From Spirochaeta sp. (GTDB lineage Bacteria; Spirochaetota; Spirochaetia; DSM-27196; Alkalispirochaetaceae): DNA of 21,359 nt. The notes under the pieces were generated by a model, which saw only the letters and a list, made by a program, of their open reading frames with translations, had not been told where the DNA came from and searched no databases. The stretch is from positions 1 through 21,359 of the forward strand of contig SKHA01000249.1 in assembly GCA_007117185.1 (NCBI GenBank), given 5' to 3'. Both the position numbers and the translations under genes were made by a program. Of this stretch, positions 6,833 through 14,275 are shown piece by piece. Position 1 is the stretch's first letter; each line of letters starts with the position of its first letter.

Positions 6833-8304
6833 ACGACAACGATTCCCCCTTGAAGGCACTGCAGAGCGGACCGGTTCACCTCACCGGAATCAAGGGTACC
6901 GGGATGGCGGCTCTGGCGGAGGTGCTCCACGCCAGGGGGATCACCCTCTCCGGCAGCGATGGCGCCGAAACGTTCTACACGGACGAATTGCTGGCGCAGA
7001 TCGGTGTAATCCCCCGGGTGGGATTTGCCCCTGAACACGTCCCACCGCAGACGCAATTGCTGGTCTACTCCGCCGCATACGACGAAACCAACCCGGAGCG
7101 GCAGGTCGCCCGGAAGCGGGGGCTGCCGCAACTGAGTTACTTTCAGGCTCTGGGGCTGCTGTCCCGGGACCGGCCCACGCTGTGCGTCAGCGGGGTTCAT
7201 GGGAAGACCTCCACCACCGCGATGATCGGCACGATGATCCGCGGGACCAACGTTGCCGCCACCGTCGTCGTTGGCAGCGCGGTGCCGTCCTTCGGCGGCA
7301 GTGCCACCCTTCGGCAGGGACAGGATGTGCTGGTTGTGGAGGCATGCGAATATCGACGACATTTTCTGGAGTTCACCCCTGCGGTTGCTCTGGTGACCAG
7401 CGTCGAGTGGGACCACCAGGACTACTACCGAACTGCAGACGAGATGGCTGCGGCCTTCCGTGAGTTTGCACAGCAGATCCTCCCGGGGGGTAGCCTTGTG
7501 TACTGCGCCGATGACCCCGGAGCCAGAGCGCTGGCTGCCGGGATACAGACAAAACGCAGCGATATCCGCATGGTCCCGTACGGATTCCAGGCGCCCCCGC
7601 CGTGGCGGGCGGTGATGAAAGGTGTGGGCAACGGTTGTCAGACCTTTACCCTTGGCGAGGATTCCGCGACAACGCCGGCAGAGCTCTGGCGGGTATCTCT
7701 ACCGGGAGAGCACATGGTGGTGAACGCCGCCGGTGCGGTAGCTGCGCTCCACGAGATGATGCGCTACACCCCCGGAGCGTCCCTGCCGGATACGGCTTCA
7801 TGGCGGGACAGCCTCCTGGAGTACCGCGGGACCCGTCGGCGCAGCGAGGTGGTGGGTGACGTGGCTGGTGTTCTGGTGATCGACGACTACGCCCACCACC
7901 CCACTGCGATCAAGACAACCCTGGAGGGGTTTGCATCATTCTACCCGGAGCGACGAATAGTGGTTGACTTCATGTCCCACACGTATTCCCGAACCACAGC
8001 ATTGTTGCCTGAGTTTGCCTCGGCATTTGCCGCTGCCGATGAAGTTGTCCTCAATGACATCTATGCCTCCGCTCGGGAGGACCGCCAATCCGGAGTTGAT
8101 GGCCCCGGCTTCTACCGGGCCGTGGCAGCGCACCACGGAAACGTCCGCTATTACCCGGACTTTCATAATGCCGCCGCCTACCTTCTTGAGACCCTGAAAC
8201 CGGGAGACCTGCTGGTGACAATGGGTGCCGGTGACAACTTCAGAGTTGGCCAGACCGTGGTTGCCTCGTTGAAACACCGAATAGAGGAGGGGCGCCGTGC
8301 GTAG
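6829..8304 (+). CDS. murC: UDP-N-acetylmuramate--L-alanine ligase
   Basis: MurC joins L-alanine to UDP-MurNAc with ATP in cytoplasmic peptidoglycan synthesis. The 491-residue protein shows the N-terminal nucleotide-sugar domain (HLTGIKGTGMAALAEVLHAR and SGSD), the Mur-ligase P-loop GVHGKTSTT with K126, the central EACEYRRHFLEF and SVEWDHQDYY, and the C-terminal DDYAHHPTAI (from D352) with VDFMSHTYSRTTALL. The closely related recycling ligase Mpl is the alternative, but the length and the DDYAHHPTAI/ASARED features fit MurC as seen in spirochaetes. The start is TTG at 6829, overlapping the cheA stop as TTGA, with AGGAAGAG at 6818-6825 as ribosome site. The cotranscription with cheA is unusual. 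Confidence 0.85.
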   Translation: MNDNDSPLKALQSGPVHLTGIKGTGMAALAEVLHARGITLSGSDGAETFYTDELLAQIGVIPRVGFAPEHVPPQTQLLVYSAAYDETNPERQVARKRGLPQLSYFQALGLLSRDRPTLCVSGVHGKTSTTAMIGTMIRGTNVAATVVVGSAVPSFGGSATLRQGQDVLVVEACEYRRHFLEFTPAVALVTSVEWDHQDYYRTADEMAAAFREFAQQILPGGSLVYCADDPGARALAAGIQTKRSDIRMVPYGFQAPPPWRAVMKGVGNGCQTFTLGEDSATTPAELWRVSLPGEHMVVNAAGAVAALHEMMRYTPGASLPDTASWRDSLLEYRGTRRRSEVVGDVAGVLVIDDYAHHPTAIKTTLEGFASFYPERRIVVDFMSHTYSRTTALLPEFASAFAAADEVVLNDIYASAREDRQSGVDGPGFYRAVAAHHGNVRYYPDFHNAAAYLLETLKPGDLLVTMGAGDNFRVGQTVVASLKHRIEEGRRA

Positions 8305-9163
8305 TATGACCGGCTACACCGTGATCGAGCATCACAATACCGAGCAGGACCTGACAGTTGAGATTCGCAGCGTCAACAATCGGTATCTGGAAATCGCAGT
8401 GAATCTTCCGGCGTTTTTGACGGCTCTGGAACCGGAGGTGAAGAAACGTATCGCCGCCGCGGCGCATCGGGGCAAGATTGAGGTGAACGTTCGCCTCCGG
8501 GATCAGTCGGCAACGACCGACATCAAGATTGACCCCCAGGCGGTCCGGGCGGCCAAAGCGATTCTGGATGAGATCCGTCTGATCGCCGGGGTGCAGACGG
8601 AACCGACATACGCTGATATTCTTGGATTCGAAGGGGTCGTCTACACAGGGGCCCACACCGAGTCCAGCCATACCAGGGCAACCATCCTTGATGTTGTCGC
8701 TGAGGCCGTGGTTCAGTGGAACCGTTCCCGCGCCACCGAAGGGGAAGCCACGGATCGGGACATCCGTTTCCACCTGCAACGCGTGGAAGCGGCGGCCAGC
8801 GTCTTCCGGGAACACCGAAAAGAAGCAGAACGGGTCATTCACGAGACGGTGGTCCAGAAGTTTCATGAAATTCTCGGGGACGCCGCGGATGAACAGAGGG
8901 TTTACGCAGAGGTGGCATCGCTGATCCTGCGCCACTCTGTCAGCGAGGAGGTCGCCAGACTGGAAAGCCACATCCTGGCGTTTCGTGAGCTCTTCAAAAT
9001 GGAAGGACCCGTTGGCAAGCGTATGGACTTCATCTGCCAGGAGATGAACCGGGAGATAAACACCACCGGTAGCAAGACTAACCTTGCGGTGGTACAGGAC
9101 GCGGTGGTTGACGCCAAGGACGCGGTAGAAGCGATCCGGGAACAACTGCGTAATATCGAGTAG
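8297..9163 (+). CDS. yicC: YicC-family endoribonuclease
   Basis: The 288-residue protein starts with the family hallmark MRSMTGY and continues LTVEIRSVNNRYLEIAVNLP and AHRGKIEVNVRLRDQ (YicC N-terminal domain). It ends with the conserved block KRMDFICQEMNREINTTGSK, DAVEAIREQLRNIE (the former DUF1732). YicC of E. coli is reported to be an endoribonuclease acting on a small RNA. The GTG at 8297 is chosen over the ATG at 8306 because family members begin with M-x-R-S-M-T-G-[FY], and GAGGAGGGG (8284-8292) sits at the right distance. It overlaps the murC stop by eight bases. In many bacteria yicC precedes a nucleotide kinase gene (gmk), and here a cytidylate kinase follows. Confidence 0.92.
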   Translation: MRSMTGYTVIEHHNTEQDLTVEIRSVNNRYLEIAVNLPAFLTALEPEVKKRIAAAAHRGKIEVNVRLRDQSATTDIKIDPQAVRAAKAILDEIRLIAGVQTEPTYADILGFEGVVYTGAHTESSHTRATILDVVAEAVVQWNRSRATEGEATDRDIRFHLQRVEAAASVFREHRKEAERVIHETVVQKFHEILGDAADEQRVYAEVASLILRHSVSEEVARLESHILAFRELFKMEGPVGKRMDFICQEMNREINTTGSKTNLAVVQDAVVDAKDAVEAIREQLRNIE

Positions 9164-9180
9164 ACAGAGGGAGCCTGAGC

Positions 9181-9711
9181 GTGAAAGAGGTACGAATCGC
9201 GATTTCCGGAAAGAGCGGGTGCGGAAATACCACCGTCAGTCGCATGCTGGCAGAGCGACTGGGAGTGCGCGTGATCAACTATACCTTCCGGAACATGGCG
9301 GAGGAGCAGGGCGTCTCCTTCCAGGCGATGTGCCGGATGGCCGAAGAGGATGAGAGCTGGGATCGAGTGCTGGACCGACGCCAGGCCGAGCTGGCGCGAG
9401 AGGGCAGTTGTGTTCTCGGGTCGCGTCTGGCGATCTGGGTACTCCCGGAAGCGGACCTCTCGGTATACCTGACGGCATCCACCGCGGTGCGGGCCGCCAG
9501 GATCCACACCCGGGAGGGGGGATCTCTGGAGCAGGTGCAAGCCGAGACGGAAGCGCGGGATGCCCGCGACCGGGAACGATACCAGCGTATCTACGGCCTG
9601 GATAACGATGACTGGAGCTTTGCCGATCTGATTATCGATACCGAGACCGCTGGGCCTGAACAGATCGTAGAATCGATCGTTCAGCAGCTGAACCAGAGGA
9701 ACCTGCTGTGA
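9181..9711 (+). CDS. Cytidylate-kinase-like protein with altered P-loop
   Basis: This 176-residue protein resembles the short archaeal-type CMP kinase (phosphorylates CMP/dCMP with ATP). Visible features are the P-loop region ISGKSGCGNTTVSRMLAERL, INYTFRNMAEEQGVSF, SRLAIWVLPEADLSVYLTA, the lid-like RDARDRERYQRIYGLDNDDW and FADLIIDTE. In the Walker A motif (G10 to T17) the usual lysine is replaced by N16, while a lysine stands at K11. I believe this GNTT form recurs in spirochaetal relatives, so the enzyme may still work; I cannot verify that here. The GTG at 9181 follows AGAGGGAG (9166-9173). Its stop overlaps the yjbQ GTG by four bases. No second cmk is seen in the window. Confidence 0.8.
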   Translation: MKEVRIAISGKSGCGNTTVSRMLAERLGVRVINYTFRNMAEEQGVSFQAMCRMAEEDESWDRVLDRRQAELAREGSCVLGSRLAIWVLPEADLSVYLTASTAVRAARIHTREGGSLEQVQAETEARDARDRERYQRIYGLDNDDWSFADLIIDTETAGPEQIVESIVQQLNQRNLL

Positions 9712-10130
9712 CGGTAGAACAGACAGTGTTGACTCTACCCCCGTATCCCCGGGGGTATCACCTGATTACCGAGGTGGTTGAACGACAGCTTTCCTCGGCA
9801 GCGCGAGTCAACAGGGGAATAGCGCACATCATGATCATGCACACCAGTGCGGGCCTGACCCTCAACGAGAACGCCGATCCGGATGTGCGAGACGATTTCC
9901 GAACCATATTTGATCAGCTGGTCCCGGACGGAGATTCCCGCTACATTCATACCATCGAGGGAACCGACGATATGGCCGCGCATCTCAAATCAACCATTAC
10001 CGGTGCATCTGTGACGGTACCCATGCGGGACGGGCGGTTCTTTCTGGGACAGTGGCAGGGGCTGTATCTGTGCGAGTTCCGGAACCAGGGCGGGCCACGC
10101 AGGATTGCCATAACCATTCTTGGCGAATGA
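9708..10130 (+). CDS. yjbQ: YjbQ-family protein (UPF0047, secondary thiamine-phosphate synthase type)
   Basis: This 140-residue protein matches the YjbQ/UPF0047 fold by its markers: TLPPYPRGYHLITEVVERQL, IMHTSAGLTLNENADPDVRDD, GTDDMAAHLKSTITGASVTV and GRFFLGQWQGLYLCEFRNQG. E. coli YjbQ can supply thiamine-phosphate synthase activity at a low level, but its natural role is uncertain. The histidines and acidic residues of HTSAGLTLNENADPD probably form the metal-bound active site. The GTG at 9708 overlaps the stop of the kinase gene as GTGA. After its stop, 72 bases separate it from the large repeat protein; the imperfect GCGC-AAC-GCGC palindrome there has no T-tract and I do not call it a terminator. 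Confidence 0.9.
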   Translation: MTVEQTVLTLPPYPRGYHLITEVVERQLSSAARVNRGIAHIMIMHTSAGLTLNENADPDVRDDFRTIFDQLVPDGDSRYIHTIEGTDDMAAHLKSTITGASVTVPMRDGRFFLGQWQGLYLCEFRNQGGPRRIAITILGE

Positions 10131-10176
10131 TTCACGGCATTAGCGCAACGCGCCGACATTAGTGACGAGGACCTAT

Positions 10177-10206
10177 ATGTACGGAGTAGTTACCGAAGTA
10201 TCATGA
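10177..10206 (+). CDS. Nine-codon leader ORF overlapping the repeat-protein start
   Basis: ATG at 10177 encodes MYGVVTEVS and stops at 10204-10206. The stop overlaps the start of the 1192-residue gene as ATGA (10203-10206). GAGG at 10167-10170 is well spaced for this ATG, whereas the large gene has no well-spaced ribosome site of its own (CGGAG lies 16 bases upstream). This suggests translation of the leader peptide delivers ribosomes to the large gene. A GTG at 10162 could lengthen the peptide by five residues. Whether it is translated is inference. Confidence 0.4.
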   Translation: MYGVVTEVS

Positions 10207-13200
10207 AACTGTTTCAAAAAGTCCTGATCAGCCTGCTTCTCGCCACGGTTCTCTTTACCGCCTTCGCGGTAGCTGCGTTTTCAGGGCTTTTCGAACTGAT
10301 CGATAACCGCTTCTACAACCAGCGTATCCGCAGTCACGCTCAGGCTATACTCCAGGAGTCACAGCAGATCACCCGTGAATATCAACAGGAACTCCAGGAG
10401 GCTCTCGCCCGTTTTGCCGCTGAACCGGCGGTTCGAAATGTCTTCCTGGTAAACCAAAGCAGAGAGGATACAGAGGAACAGGCTCGCGCGGTGGGACAGC
10501 TGCTGGACCGATACCCAGAAATAGACTATCTGCGCATCATCGACAGCGAACGCGGGCGTATCTGGTTCAGCACACTGGACAGCGACGTCGCTGCCCGCAG
10601 CGCGTCGAGTATCGAGTACCGCAGTACCGAACAGCTCGACCCGGCGATAGATCTGCCGTCGCCGGATTCGGAGTATACCGGCATACGCTGGGTCGCCGAG
10701 CGGGAAGCATTTCGTGGTATCAGCCCCGTGACCGATAACTTCCAGAGCCCGCGGGGTACACTCAAAGTCTGGGGATCCACCACCGGGTTATACAACAGAC
10801 TCGTTCGCGAGGGAGTCCTGGCCCCTTCCGAGCGGGTTCGTCTGACTCCCAACGGAGCAATGGTCCTGAACGCCCGGCGGCACTTCAACGCAGAGGACCT
10901 GCAGCTCATCGACAGGGCCCTGACGGACGAAACGGTGCTGCCCGCAATTTCCAGTTCGGTGGGAGAGAGCTTTCTCCTGGAAATGGAGCCCCCCCAGGGT
11001 CCCCTGCCGGTGCTGGTCATGCTGGTGAACGAAGCAGATCTGTTCATGGACAACAGTCTGCGGATCATCCTGCTGGTTGCGGTATTTCTTGTCACCTTTC
11101 TCATCTCGTATCTGTTGTTGAATGTTCGTCAAGACCCGACGGTGGTGGTGGCCGAGCGTTTCCGCCGGTTCCAGGAGTCGGTGGTACGGGACTACCTCAG
11201 GGAAGGGCGGGCGATCGATCCTGAATTGTGGAAGCGAGAACTGGACTCACGGCGTGATCGCATCGAACGGGAGTTGAAGCGAGGTATCGGTAAACTGGGA
11301 GGAGAAAGCAAGACCAAAGTAGAGCAGGATATCGCCCGCAGCTGGAGCGAAATGTATCGGCTCATCGGTAATCCTTCAACACCTCAGATTCAGGTCGAGC
11401 CCATCGATGTGGGCCAGATAGAAGAGATTATCGAACGGACGCTGGCTCGCTACGGGCAGATGCCTGTAGAAGAGCGTCCCGTAGCGAAGCGGAAGACCAC
11501 AAGAACCCAGCGGTCTGAGCGCACAGAACCGCGGCCAGAACCAGTGGAAGTGGAAGAGCTGGACGAGCTTGAGGACGCCCAGCAGCCCATCGAAGTCGAG
11601 GACGTCGAGGAAGTGGAAGAGCTTGATCAGCTGGAAGACCTGGAAGAGCTGGACGAGCTTGAGGACGCCCAGCAGCCCATCGAGGTGGAGGACGTCGAGG
11701 AAGCGGAAGAGCTGGACGAGCTTGAGGACGCACAGCAGCCCATCGAGGTCGAGGATGGTGAGGAAGCGGAAGAGCTGGACGATCTTGAAGACCTGGAAGA
11801 GATGGACGCAGACGAGGACGCGTCTGTCGCTGTCGCTGCGGAGGACGCACAGCAGCCCATCGAGGTGGAGGACGTCGAGGAAGCGGAAGAGTTTGACGAG
11901 CTGGAAGACCTGGAAGAGATGGACGAGCTTGAGGACGCAGACGAGGACGAGTCTGTCGCTGTCGCTGCGGAGGACGCGCAGCAGCCCATCGAAGTCGAGG
12001 ACGTCGAGGAAGCGGAAGAGCTTGACGAGCTTGAAGACCTGGAAGAGTTTGACGAGCTGGAAGACCTGGAAGAGATGGACGCAGACGAGGACGCGTCTGT
12101 CGCTGTCGCTGCGGAGGACGCGCAGCAGCCCATCGAGGTGGAGGACGTCGAGGAAGCGGAAGTGCTGGACGACGAGCCGGTGCACTCGAAAGAAGTGGCT
12201 ATCCTCGAGAACTGGGAGACGCCGGAGACAGGCCCTCTTGGAGAGAAGGCCAGCGAACTTTTCCTCGTCACCGAGACCGCTCTGGAGCGGGAGCTGGCGG
12301 ACTCCTCGGACATACTTCCAAACATTTCCCCTGAACAGCCTGCTGTCGTAGAGCCCGCCGAGGTTGCTGAGCTCGAAGAGGCGGAGGAGCTAACCGAGCT
12401 CGATGAACTCGATGAACTCGATGAAATCGAAAAGCCGGATGAAGCCGCCGAGCTTCCAGAGTTGGACGAGCTCGAGGAGCCGGACGAACTCGAAGAAATC
12501 GCTGAGCTCGAAGAGGCGGAGGAGCTCGAAGAGGCGGAGGAGCTCGAAGAGGCGGAGGAGCTCGAGGAGCCGGAGGAGCTTACCGAGCTCGATGAACTCG
12601 ATGAGCTTGATGAACTCGAAAAGCCGGATGAAGCCGCCGAACTTCCAGAGCTGGACGAGCTCGAGGAGCCGGACGAACTCGAAGAAATCGCTGAGCTCGA
12701 AGAGGCGGAGGAGCTTACCGAGCTCGATGAACTCGAAGAACTTGAAGAACTGGCGGACGTCGTCTCAACTTCGTCTCAGGGAGCAGAGCACCAGGAATCG
12801 GATCAAGTGCAACCTCTGGAGGAAGTGGATGACGGTGTGGAGCCCCTCGAACTTGAGGAGGTAGCTTCGATCCGCCGGTCTTACCTCAGTATCGATTCGT
12901 CGTTTGGTGGCCAGCACCTGATCCTGCCGGGTTTTGATGCGGAGTCCGCCACCGACTTGAAGGGTGGATTCGAGCGGCGCTCTCAGCAGGTGGCAACGGC
13001 ACTGCGAAGCCCCGAAAACACCCGCACCCACCAGATTGTCGAGATCGATGACTTTCTCGCTATGGCCCGATCAAAGCGAAAGCTCATTGAGGAGCGGGAT
13101 GGGATCATTCAGATTGATGCCAAAGCGTTCTACATGGAGAGCGGTCAGACAAATCGCCGCGTTCACAGTCTTGCCGATCAGGTAATCAACCGGAAACAGG

Positions 13201-13781
13201 TTGAGTCCATCGATTCTCTTTTTGAGTCGGCGTTTACTGATATGGATTTTGGCGACGCCTTCGATGACGAAGAGTTTCAGAACGAGTTGCGGGAACAGAG
13301 TTCCGGTAGCGTTGACAGCCCCCTGACCATCGGAACAAATGGGTTCAGCCTGGCCGAATCATTTGACGGCGGCGATTCGGCGATGCATACAATTTTCAGG
13401 CAGCTGGTCAACCTCACTCGAAAATGGGACGCTCGGGCAGTCTTCCTCCTGGAAGAGGCTGAAGGTGGACAGATGGCGTGCAGCTTCGGGTTGGGAATGC
13501 CCGACGATTTTTCCGACAGTCTGAAGCTGCAGCCCCAGAGCAACTTTCTGATGAACATCGTTCCGTACCATCGGGTAGTACTGTTGAAGCAGTCGCTCCT
13601 CGGATTTCAGGACTTCAAAGATCTGCCCGGGAACTTCCGCATGCCAGCGATTCAGAACTGGCTCTTCCTGCCGCTGCTCTCCCCGGAGCGGGCTCGTTAC
13701 CTCGCTGTCGGGTTTCCCCGACGGTATGAGGATCTTCAGGAGCTGCTCACCCACAGCGAAATAATCCCCAGGGCGGTCTGA
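10203..13781 (+). CDS. Large membrane sensor-like protein with acidic repeats and GAF-like C-terminus
   Basis: I do not recognise this 1192-residue protein. A first membrane segment (about residues 7-30, after MKLFQK) is followed by a roughly 250-residue region, probably outside the membrane, with Cache-like features (YPEIDYLRIIDSERGRIWFS). A second membrane segment spans about 286-307. A basic/helical juxtamembrane part follows (RFRRFQESVVRDYLREGRAI..., to about 440). Residues 447-852 are two acidic repeat blocks, more than half Asp/Glu; the first (447-659) contains no Lys or Arg. The last third ends in a domain at about 1055-1185 (AMHTIFRQLVNLTRKWDARA..., CSFGLGMP...) that looks GAF-like. 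There is no histidine kinase, phosphatase, cyclase or methyl-accepting signature. It is cotranscribed with rnhA, whose ATG overlaps its stop. It could be a sensor or an acidic scaffold at the inner membrane. Confidence 0.75.
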   Translation: MKLFQKVLISLLLATVLFTAFAVAAFSGLFELIDNRFYNQRIRSHAQAILQESQQITREYQQELQEALARFAAEPAVRNVFLVNQSREDTEEQARAVGQLLDRYPEIDYLRIIDSERGRIWFSTLDSDVAARSASSIEYRSTEQLDPAIDLPSPDSEYTGIRWVAEREAFRGISPVTDNFQSPRGTLKVWGSTTGLYNRLVREGVLAPSERVRLTPNGAMVLNARRHFNAEDLQLIDRALTDETVLPAISSSVGESFLLEMEPPQGPLPVLVMLVNEADLFMDNSLRIILLVAVFLVTFLISYLLLNVRQDPTVVVAERFRRFQESVVRDYLREGRAIDPELWKRELDSRRDRIERELKRGIGKLGGESKTKVEQDIARSWSEMYRLIGNPSTPQIQVEPIDVGQIEEIIERTLARYGQMPVEERPVAKRKTTRTQRSERTEPRPEPVEVEELDELEDAQQPIEVEDVEEVEELDQLEDLEELDELEDAQQPIEVEDVEEAEELDELEDAQQPIEVEDGEEAEELDDLEDLEEMDADEDASVAVAAEDAQQPIEVEDVEEAEEFDELEDLEEMDELEDADEDESVAVAAEDAQQPIEVEDVEEAEELDELEDLEEFDELEDLEEMDADEDASVAVAAEDAQQPIEVEDVEEAEVLDDEPVHSKEVAILENWETPETGPLGEKASELFLVTETALERELADSSDILPNISPEQPAVVEPAEVAELEEAEELTELDELDELDEIEKPDEAAELPELDELEEPDELEEIAELEEAEELEEAEELEEAEELEEPEELTELDELDELDELEKPDEAAELPELDELEEPDELEEIAELEEAEELTELDELEELEELADVVSTSSQGAEHQESDQVQPLEEVDDGVEPLELEEVASIRRSYLSIDSSFGGQHLILPGFDAESATDLKGGFERRSQQVATALRSPENTRTHQIVEIDDFLAMARSKRKLIEERDGIIQIDAKAFYMESGQTNRRVHSLADQVINRKQVESIDSLFESAFTDMDFGDAFDDEEFQNELREQSSGSVDSPLTIGTNGFSLAESFDGGDSAMHTIFRQLVNLTRKWDARAVFLLEEAEGGQMACSFGLGMPDDFSDSLKLQPQSNFLMNIVPYHRVVLLKQSLLGFQDFKDLPGNFRMPAIQNWLFLPLLSPERARYLAVGFPRRYEDLQELLTHSEIIPRAV
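11550..12170 (+). repeat. Coding repeat block 1: six DAQQPIEVED copies
   Basis: Inside the large membrane protein, the motif DAQQPIEVED followed by [VG]EE[AV]E occurs six times, beginning at about 11574, 11664, 11727, 11844, 11967 and 12117. Copies two and three are 63 bases apart (21 residues); the others are separated by inserted LEDLEELDE-like units, and three copies are preceded by SVAVAAE. The copies are nearly identical in DNA, differing mainly at third positions (GCC/GCA/GCG; GAAGTC/GAGGTG), which points to recent duplication with selection for the protein sequence. Confidence 0.9.
12390..12716 (+). repeat. Coding repeat block 2: direct repeat at 189-base offset
   Basis: About 138 bases at 12390-12527 (protein LTELDELDELDEIEKPDEAA and onward to EEAEEL) recur at 12579-12716 with a single amino-acid change (I to L) and few base changes. 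Within and between them the leucines of ELDELDEL lie every third residue. This block encodes residues of about 719-852 with its flanks. Confidence 0.9.
12504..12575 (+). repeat. 18-base tandem repeat (ELEEAE units)
   Basis: GAGCTCGAAGAGGCGGAG occurs three times in exact tandem (12504-12521, 12522-12539, 12540-12557), then once with two changes (12558-12575). Each unit encodes ELEEAE in frame. Exact short tandem copies like these are prone to slip, so copy number may vary between strains without breaking the frame. Confidence 0.92.
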
Positions 13782-14239
13782 TGAGGCACTTGAAAATCTA
13801 CACAGACGGTGGCTGCCACGGTAACCCCGGACCAGGCGGGTGGGCGTTCCGCATCGTCACCGATAACGACGAAGTACTGCTGAGTTATGGCGGGTTTGAC
13901 CCGATGACCACCAATAACCGGATGGAACTGGTCGCAGTAATTGAGGGCTTGCAGGCGGTACAACAACACACCGACCCGGAGGCGATGGTGACCGTTGTGA
14001 CTGACAGTCAGTATGTACGCATGGGCATAACTGACTGGATCCGTCGTTGGGAACGGAACGGATGGCTTACTGCGGCGAAAAAACCGGTAAAGAACGTGGA
14101 CCTCTGGCAGACCCTGCGTGGGTTGGAGCAGAGAATCAAGCCACAATGGACATGGGTGAAGGGCCATTCCGGGGATGAGCACAACGAGGGGTGTGACCGG
14201 CTGGTACAGGAACAAATTCGCTCCCGGGGAGAAGCCTAG
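13781..14239 (+). CDS. rnhA: Ribonuclease HI
   Basis: RNase HI cuts the RNA strand of RNA-DNA hybrids, removing R-loops and primers. The 152-residue protein has the full catalytic set: D9 in YTDGGCHGNPGPGG, E49 in NNRMEL, D75 in VVTDSQYV, and H129 with D139 in KGHSGDEHNEGCDRL, corresponding to E. coli D10, E48, D70, H124 and D134. The basic handle segment (WERNGWLTAAKKPVKNVDLW) is also present. The ATG at 13781 shares one base with the stop of the large repeat protein (TGATG), a coupled arrangement. Its stop lies 36 bases before comM, and the ribosome finishing rnhA would touch the 5' arm of the hairpin that hides the comM ribosome site. Confidence 0.95.
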   Translation: MRHLKIYTDGGCHGNPGPGGWAFRIVTDNDEVLLSYGGFDPMTTNNRMELVAVIEGLQAVQQHTDPEAMVTVVTDSQYVRMGITDWIRRWERNGWLTAAKKPVKNVDLWQTLRGLEQRIKPQWTWVKGHSGDEHNEGCDRLVQEQIRSRGEA

Positions 14240-14249
14240 GCGTCGGCCC

Positions 14250-14274
14250 GAACCTTCTAGTAGGTAGGAGGTTC
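14250..14274 (+). promoter_or_regulatory. Hairpin sequestering the comM Shine-Dalgarno
   Basis: GAACCTTCT (14250-14258) pairs with AGGAGGTTC (14266-14274) over nine positions with a single T-G wobble, leaving a seven-base loop (AGTAGGT). The 3' arm contains the entire AGGAGG ribosome site (14266-14271) of comM, whose ATG is at 14276. In RNA this would block initiation unless the stem is opened, for instance by ribosomes terminating at the rnhA stop 14237-14239 or by a trans-acting factor. There is no T-tract, so it is not an intrinsic terminator. Confidence 0.6.
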
Positions 14275-14275
14275 C

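Noticed and set aside
6583..7416. Minus-strand open frame of 277 codons opposite cheA/murC
   Set aside because: It spans two genuine overlapping genes on the plus strand and has no domain-like features.
8240..9145. Minus-strand open frame of 301 codons opposite yicC
   Set aside because: It mirrors yicC, which has the full family signature; the antisense product shows no recognisable motif or ribosome site.
10138..10155. GCGC-AAC-GCGC palindrome after yjbQ
   Set aside because: The stem is only four pairs and lacks a T-tract, so it is not a credible terminator or operator.
11550..12716. Possible CRISPR-like array
   Set aside because: The repeats are in-frame coding modules of uneven spacing and no unique spacers of constant length separate them; no cas genes are present.
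11376..12864. Several long open frames on both strands through the repeat region
   Set aside because: The repeated D/E-L codons leave all frames free of stops; the products are low-complexity shadows (S/R- or L/V/F-rich) and only the sense frame continues into real domains.
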